From: Eudromia elegans | Taxonomy: Eukaryota > Chordata > Aves > Tinamiformes > Tinamidae | NCBI GenBank assembly: GCA_003342815.1 | Contig: PTEX01000012.1 | Span: 4,235,880 to 4,299,879 of the forward strand | Length of the DNA stretch: 64,000 nucleotides | Reading direction: 5' to 3' | In this document: in pieces, positions 59,801-64,000 of the stretch | Position numbering within the stretch: the first letter of the stretch is position 1 | Layout of the letters: every line of letters begins with the position of its first letter | The notes under the pieces: generated by a model | What the model was told of the DNA's origin: nothing | Seen by the model: only the letters and a program-made list of their open reading frames with translations | The model's database searches: none | Made by a program: the position numbers and the translations under genes

Positions 59801-62800
59801 TGAGAGCTTGATCTGCCTCATCTGCCCTAGTCGTGTTTGTTGGGGGTATGCAACCATTGAGCGGGTCGCTGGAAGCAGAAGGGCACTGCTCTGAGGTAGG
59901 TAAGGTCTTGCCATCCACCACATGCTCAAGGGCCCTTCCCGTTCTTTTTCCTTTCCTTCTTCCCGCCTTCGTCTGTGTCTCTGCCTGCGCTGGCGGGAGA
60001 CGGCAATGCTGCTGCGGCGCTCCCAGGAGGGGCATCAGTCTGCAGCGCGGCCCGCCTTGGCTACCGCCTCCTTCCCGGGGCAAGCAGAAATCTCTGCCTG
60101 TGCACGGCAGCTTTGTGCTCTTTCCACTGCTGCTTCCTTCTCCTTTTTGTGGGTGCCTCAGATGGGCAGCACTCAGGTAGCCTGCCAATGACCACTGAGT
60201 CATCTGGCGCCTGGGATGTGTGTGTGGGGGGAGTTTAGCTTTGCAGAGAACGTATCCCTTTCGTAATGCCATGATTAGGATATGCTTTTAGAGCACTCTT
60301 CAGGGCTCCAGACCTTGCATTGCCTGAGTACGTTGCATTCAGAATAATCCCTGTCGAGTACAGGTCACACTTTGGGTGCCGTAAATGACATGTGGCATGG
60401 TGAAAAATATACATCAAGGCAAATGCTAATTTATGGTCTCTACAGAAAAGCCCCCAAGGACATTTTGGGTAGGAAGAATGCAAAGTTGCCAGGGAAGAGG
60501 AAGGAAGAGGCAGCTGAGGGAAATAAGATTACCCACTTGGTCTTGGTTTTCCTTTGCCCTGTCATTCCATATTCTTCATTTAGCGAACAGCAGAAGGCTT
60601 TTGGAGCAGGTTTTCCTGTGCCATTGCAGAGCATACTGCAGCAGTACAAGTCCTTCCAGTCATTTCATGACGACAGCATCTGACCCGGAGCCCTCAGCAA
60701 GGAAACACCACAAGGATCATCAGACTGAGGCTCTCACAAGGGTTTTCTGGATTACAGCTCACTGAGTTTACATCAGAGATAAAGCTAGTAGGTGAACCTA
60801 GAGAGCGAGATTTTTGTCTGCTCATGGGGGATCTTACTGGGGGTCATGCAAGGACTATAAAGAGGCCAACCAGGTAGTCTTGCTTGGTCTGAAAAAAGAA
60901 AAAACTGCACAGGGAAAGTGTAGTTAGGTCACGGATAAAGTGATGTTCAGGATAGAGATGGTCTTAGGTCCCTGGGGATAATGAGTCTCATGGGAACTCA
61001 GAGGAGAAGCACAGGTTGCAGGGAGACTCAGGAAACTCAGGCAAGTTTTCATGATCACCTATTTTAAGTCCTATGTACATATTTACAGTCACAGGATCAC
61101 AAAACATAATTCTGATGATTAAAGGACGGTCAAGTCACATTATTGCAGTATACATGTTGTAAAAAGTATCAAAAAGAGAAAAAGTATTATGGCTAAGAAA
61201 TTTCGGACTCTGCTGACTTTGTCAATGCTCTCATTAGCACCTTTTCAAATATTAATCATTCTGGCTGCTGCAGTTATTACTGACCCATATTAATCCTCCT
61301 GAAGAGCAAGAGATGACAATACCAGACTTCATGGCCTTGTCTTTCATATCCTACAGCTGGTCAGGAATTTTCCAGTGAAACAGCTGCTCGTTGGAAGCTG
61401 CATATTCTCCAAAACCTCTGCTTTTGGTGGAAATCTACACATTTCATTAATTTCTATTGAGCAAGTCTTTTCAAATTAAGCATGGCCTTTCTATAGCTAA
61501 CATCCATGAGGAGGATTGTCCCTGAAAACATGAGCTAAACAGGTCTTTTTTCTTCCTGGTAATTATACCAAGTGAAAGAGAGGAGACTAAGGAACACATA
61601 GCACCGAGCACCTTCCAGTGTGATGGGTGGCAATAGGCACCTGGGATATAAGATACAAGAGTTATGGCTTCAAGACCAATGTTTCCTACTCTGACTTCAC
61701 ACAATGAAAATAGTAAGATGCCATCTTAATGGGAATGGAAAAATACATGAGATGAGAGAGGCATTTTTTTTTCCTTCTGCAATTAGACCTAAAAATTAAT
61801 AACAGCTTAAGACAGCAAGCTCAAATCTTTACAAAACAATAGGGAAATAATATCTGCTTTTGTTATATATGACTCATTAATGTTTCAAACGTTTTGTAAG
61901 AGTCACAGCTAGAGGAGAAGATTCTCACAGGAGAAGTGATTGACCTTAAAACATTATCATTACAATTAAATATTGTTGCATTAAATCTATTTTATTCAGA
62001 ATGGAAAGGATTTTCTTTTCAATCTACTTAAAAAATACAGCTACGCCATCTTCTTCCTAAATCCTGGTGGGTTGTAGTAAATATAGGAATAATACATAGA
62101 TGTCCTGGGTCCCACTAAGATGCTTTCTCATTAAAGAAATTTTAAAGAATTTTCTTTCTTTTTTGCTTTTCTGTGCTGCTGCCTACGTCAATGCTCCTTC
62201 TGCATACTGAAAGGGGCAGTGCTTCTCTGCAACAAAGAGCTGTGGCCATGTAAATAACAGTTGTATTTAAATGTACATGTGCTAGGAAAGTCTTCTGGCA
62301 GGTAATGAACCTGCTAAGCCTTGGGATACAAGATGTTACTGACTCAGGCTTTGCTACCATGCCGATTGCTCGTCTTCTAGTATTTGTTCCTTCTCTTATG
62401 AGAAGAAACAAAGGCAAAGAACAGCAAGGAAAGGTCCGGCACGTGAGCAACAGCAGGAATGAAGTGGAATGAGGCATGAAAGTGCAGGAAATAGAGTTAA
62501 GTGGGATGGCAGAGCAATATGTGCTTTGCGATAGGGTGTCTGTGCCCTGAAAACCGTTCTCCCCAACCCTACAGAGAAAGCTGGAGGTCAGTCTGGAGGG
62601 AATCCTCTCCCAGGCACTTCAAGGAGACAGTGAAAAGACTGAGCTCAAGGCAGAAACATAACATTTAAGGAGCAAGAGAAGATGGGTTACCCTCTTTTTG
62701 AATGTAGTTACTATCCTTATATTATTATTGTTATGGTTATTGTTACTATTGTTAGGTTTGATTTAAGCAGAGTTCAAAAAACCAAGCTCCTAAATCTCCT

Positions 62801-62956
62801 AAGTAGTTTGGATTTGAACTCAGTAGCTTAAGGATAGCTTAAGGGTACCATAACCTGGTGCCTAGTTTTGCTCAGATTAACATCATTTCAGGCAAAGGGC
62901 AAGGGTGTCAGAATCTCTCTAAGAGTATTATTGAACTCACAGCAGCATAGGAAAGC

Positions 62957-62978
62957 AATAATAAATAAATAAATAAAA
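62957..62978. repeat. (AAAT)n microsatellite
   Basis: AATAAT followed by repeated AAAT units ending in an AAAA run. Confidence 0.9.
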
Positions 62979-64000
62979 GAAAGGAAACGAATAAAGATTT
63001 GCAGTAGTGCTAGGTAAGGAAAAACCTGGAGCACCTGAAATAAAATGACTGTTCATTCTCTAAAATGAATAGAATACGAAAATCATTAGACTGAACAGAT
63101 CATTCCTGTTAGCTCTCACAGGACAGTGTTTCTGCATGCACCTGCATGTGAGGACCCCCATCCTTGCCTCTGAGACGTGGCTATTCACCTGCACTGTCTC
63201 AATTCTCTTTTATTCCTTGAAACTGGAGCTCTGCTCTGTGATCGGCCACAGTCATATGTTTTCTGAACCTTGAGTTCTGGGAAATTTCCTCAGCTTCCAG
63301 GTTCTGTTAGTGTTCCCTTTTCTACAGCTGCCTATACCCATGGGAAAGCCCTCCCACTGCTGGGATCCACACTTCAAGCGCCTTGCACAGGGATCCTTTC
63401 CTATAAGAGGGAATTTTATCAAGGTGAACTGGATTAATAATAACATCTTGCTGAAGTTACAAACAGCCCAAAGCAGTAAAGCTTTTTGCCTTTCATTCTA
63501 CTCAACTTCAGAGGTTCTAAAGCTGTATTAGTCTTTAAACCTCTGTGATGTGCAGACCAACACTGATGTGAGCGGGAAAAGGCAGCACTATCTGTTCTTT
63601 TTGTGAAATATATGTAATCATTTTCTGTGGGTTTTTTTTTTCATAATGGAAAAGTGTGTTTTCCCAGAGTCACTGGCGTTTCAGACCATGCTGAATTTTG
63701 CACAGAGATAACACGCGGGCAGAATGCAGTTTTACCAGTTAAGCAACTTGTTTGGCTACGGCTTTTCCAGCTTAGCATCCCTTAGCACCGATATTTTCAG
63801 GTGAGAGACACAGAGGAGAGAAAAATAAGAAAGAGTTTTGTGAAAATATGCTATGTCGTGGGTTAGATGCAATATTCACGTGAGTTGTTTTCATCTGTAG
63901 GATCCCAATCGTTAAGGAAGTATTCCAGCCTGCATTAGCTAGCTTTCTAAGGAAGCCAGAGGTGCGAGCTCCTCGCCCGCCTGCCTCCCCGTCTGTCTCC

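Larger units (their letters stand above)
55831..64000. other. Intergenic region, no gene seen
   Basis: Mostly AT-rich unique-looking sequence. A (AAAC)n tract lies at 56,810-56,834 and an (AAAT)n tract at 62,957-62,978. A 250-bp AT-rich block at about 57.69-57.96 kb has the look of conserved non-coding DNA, and 59.8-60.2 kb is a GC-richer patch with chance open frames. No exon with family similarity or splice-site support was found. Confidence 0.6.

Noticed and set aside
59715-60272. 185-codon minus-strand open frame
   Set aside because: It overlaps several plus-strand frames in a GC-rich patch, has no recognisable domain and no splice or promoter context.
1-64000. CRISPR arrays, operons, prophage or other microbial systems, and tRNA/rRNA genes
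   Set aside because: The window is vertebrate nuclear DNA. No regularly spaced direct-repeat array, tRNA cloverleaf or rRNA segment was seen.

Overview
The window comes from a vertebrate nuclear genome, almost certainly a bird. It has multi-exon genes with GT/AG introns, CpG-island promoters, low repeat density, CR1 LINEs with the characteristic ATTCTGTG-type 3' end, and a solo retroviral LTR. The species cannot be fixed from the sequence alone. Two protein-coding genes are supported, both on the minus strand: PHLDA1 and NAP1L1. Their order and orientation match human chromosome 12 (PHLDA1-NAP1L1-BBS10).

Layout: 1 to about 10.6 kb is non-coding flank with microsatellites and a small GC-rich island near 6.4-6.6 kb. 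About 10.6-13.4 kb is the likely PHLDA1 3' UTR. The PHLDA1 coding region is one uninterrupted ORF at 13,432-13,899 inside a CpG island. 14.2 to about 18 kb is intergenic. NAP1L1 runs from its CpG-island promoter near 46.94 kb down to a poly(A) signal near 20.0 kb (an alternative lies near 18.04 kb). I reconstructed it exon by exon: one untranslated exon plus fourteen coding exons, giving an intact 393-residue protein with every splice junction in phase. Intron 8 carries an approximately 1.24-kb solo LTR in antisense. Intron 1 (12.8 kb) carries a 3' CR1 fragment and a 32-base poly(T) tract. 47.3-64 kb is intergenic sequence upstream of NAP1L1. Its only clear structure is an old, broken CR1 (about 52.6-55.8 kb) with a younger CR1 nested inside it.

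The two genes have separate jobs. NAP1L1 is a histone H2A-H2B chaperone. Its core promoter shows a TATA-like box, a CRE-like site, a perfect RFX X-box and a TOP-type pyrimidine tract at the predicted start. PHLDA1 is a small, immediate-early-type PH-domain protein whose 3' UTR carries AU-rich instability motifs. I found no undescribed gene system. The most notable points are the compact bird-type PHLDA1 lacking the mammalian terminal extensions, the promoter grammar of NAP1L1, a 20-nt NAP1L1 micro-exon beside an 84-nt intron, and the two transposon stories (antisense solo LTR, CR1-in-CR1).
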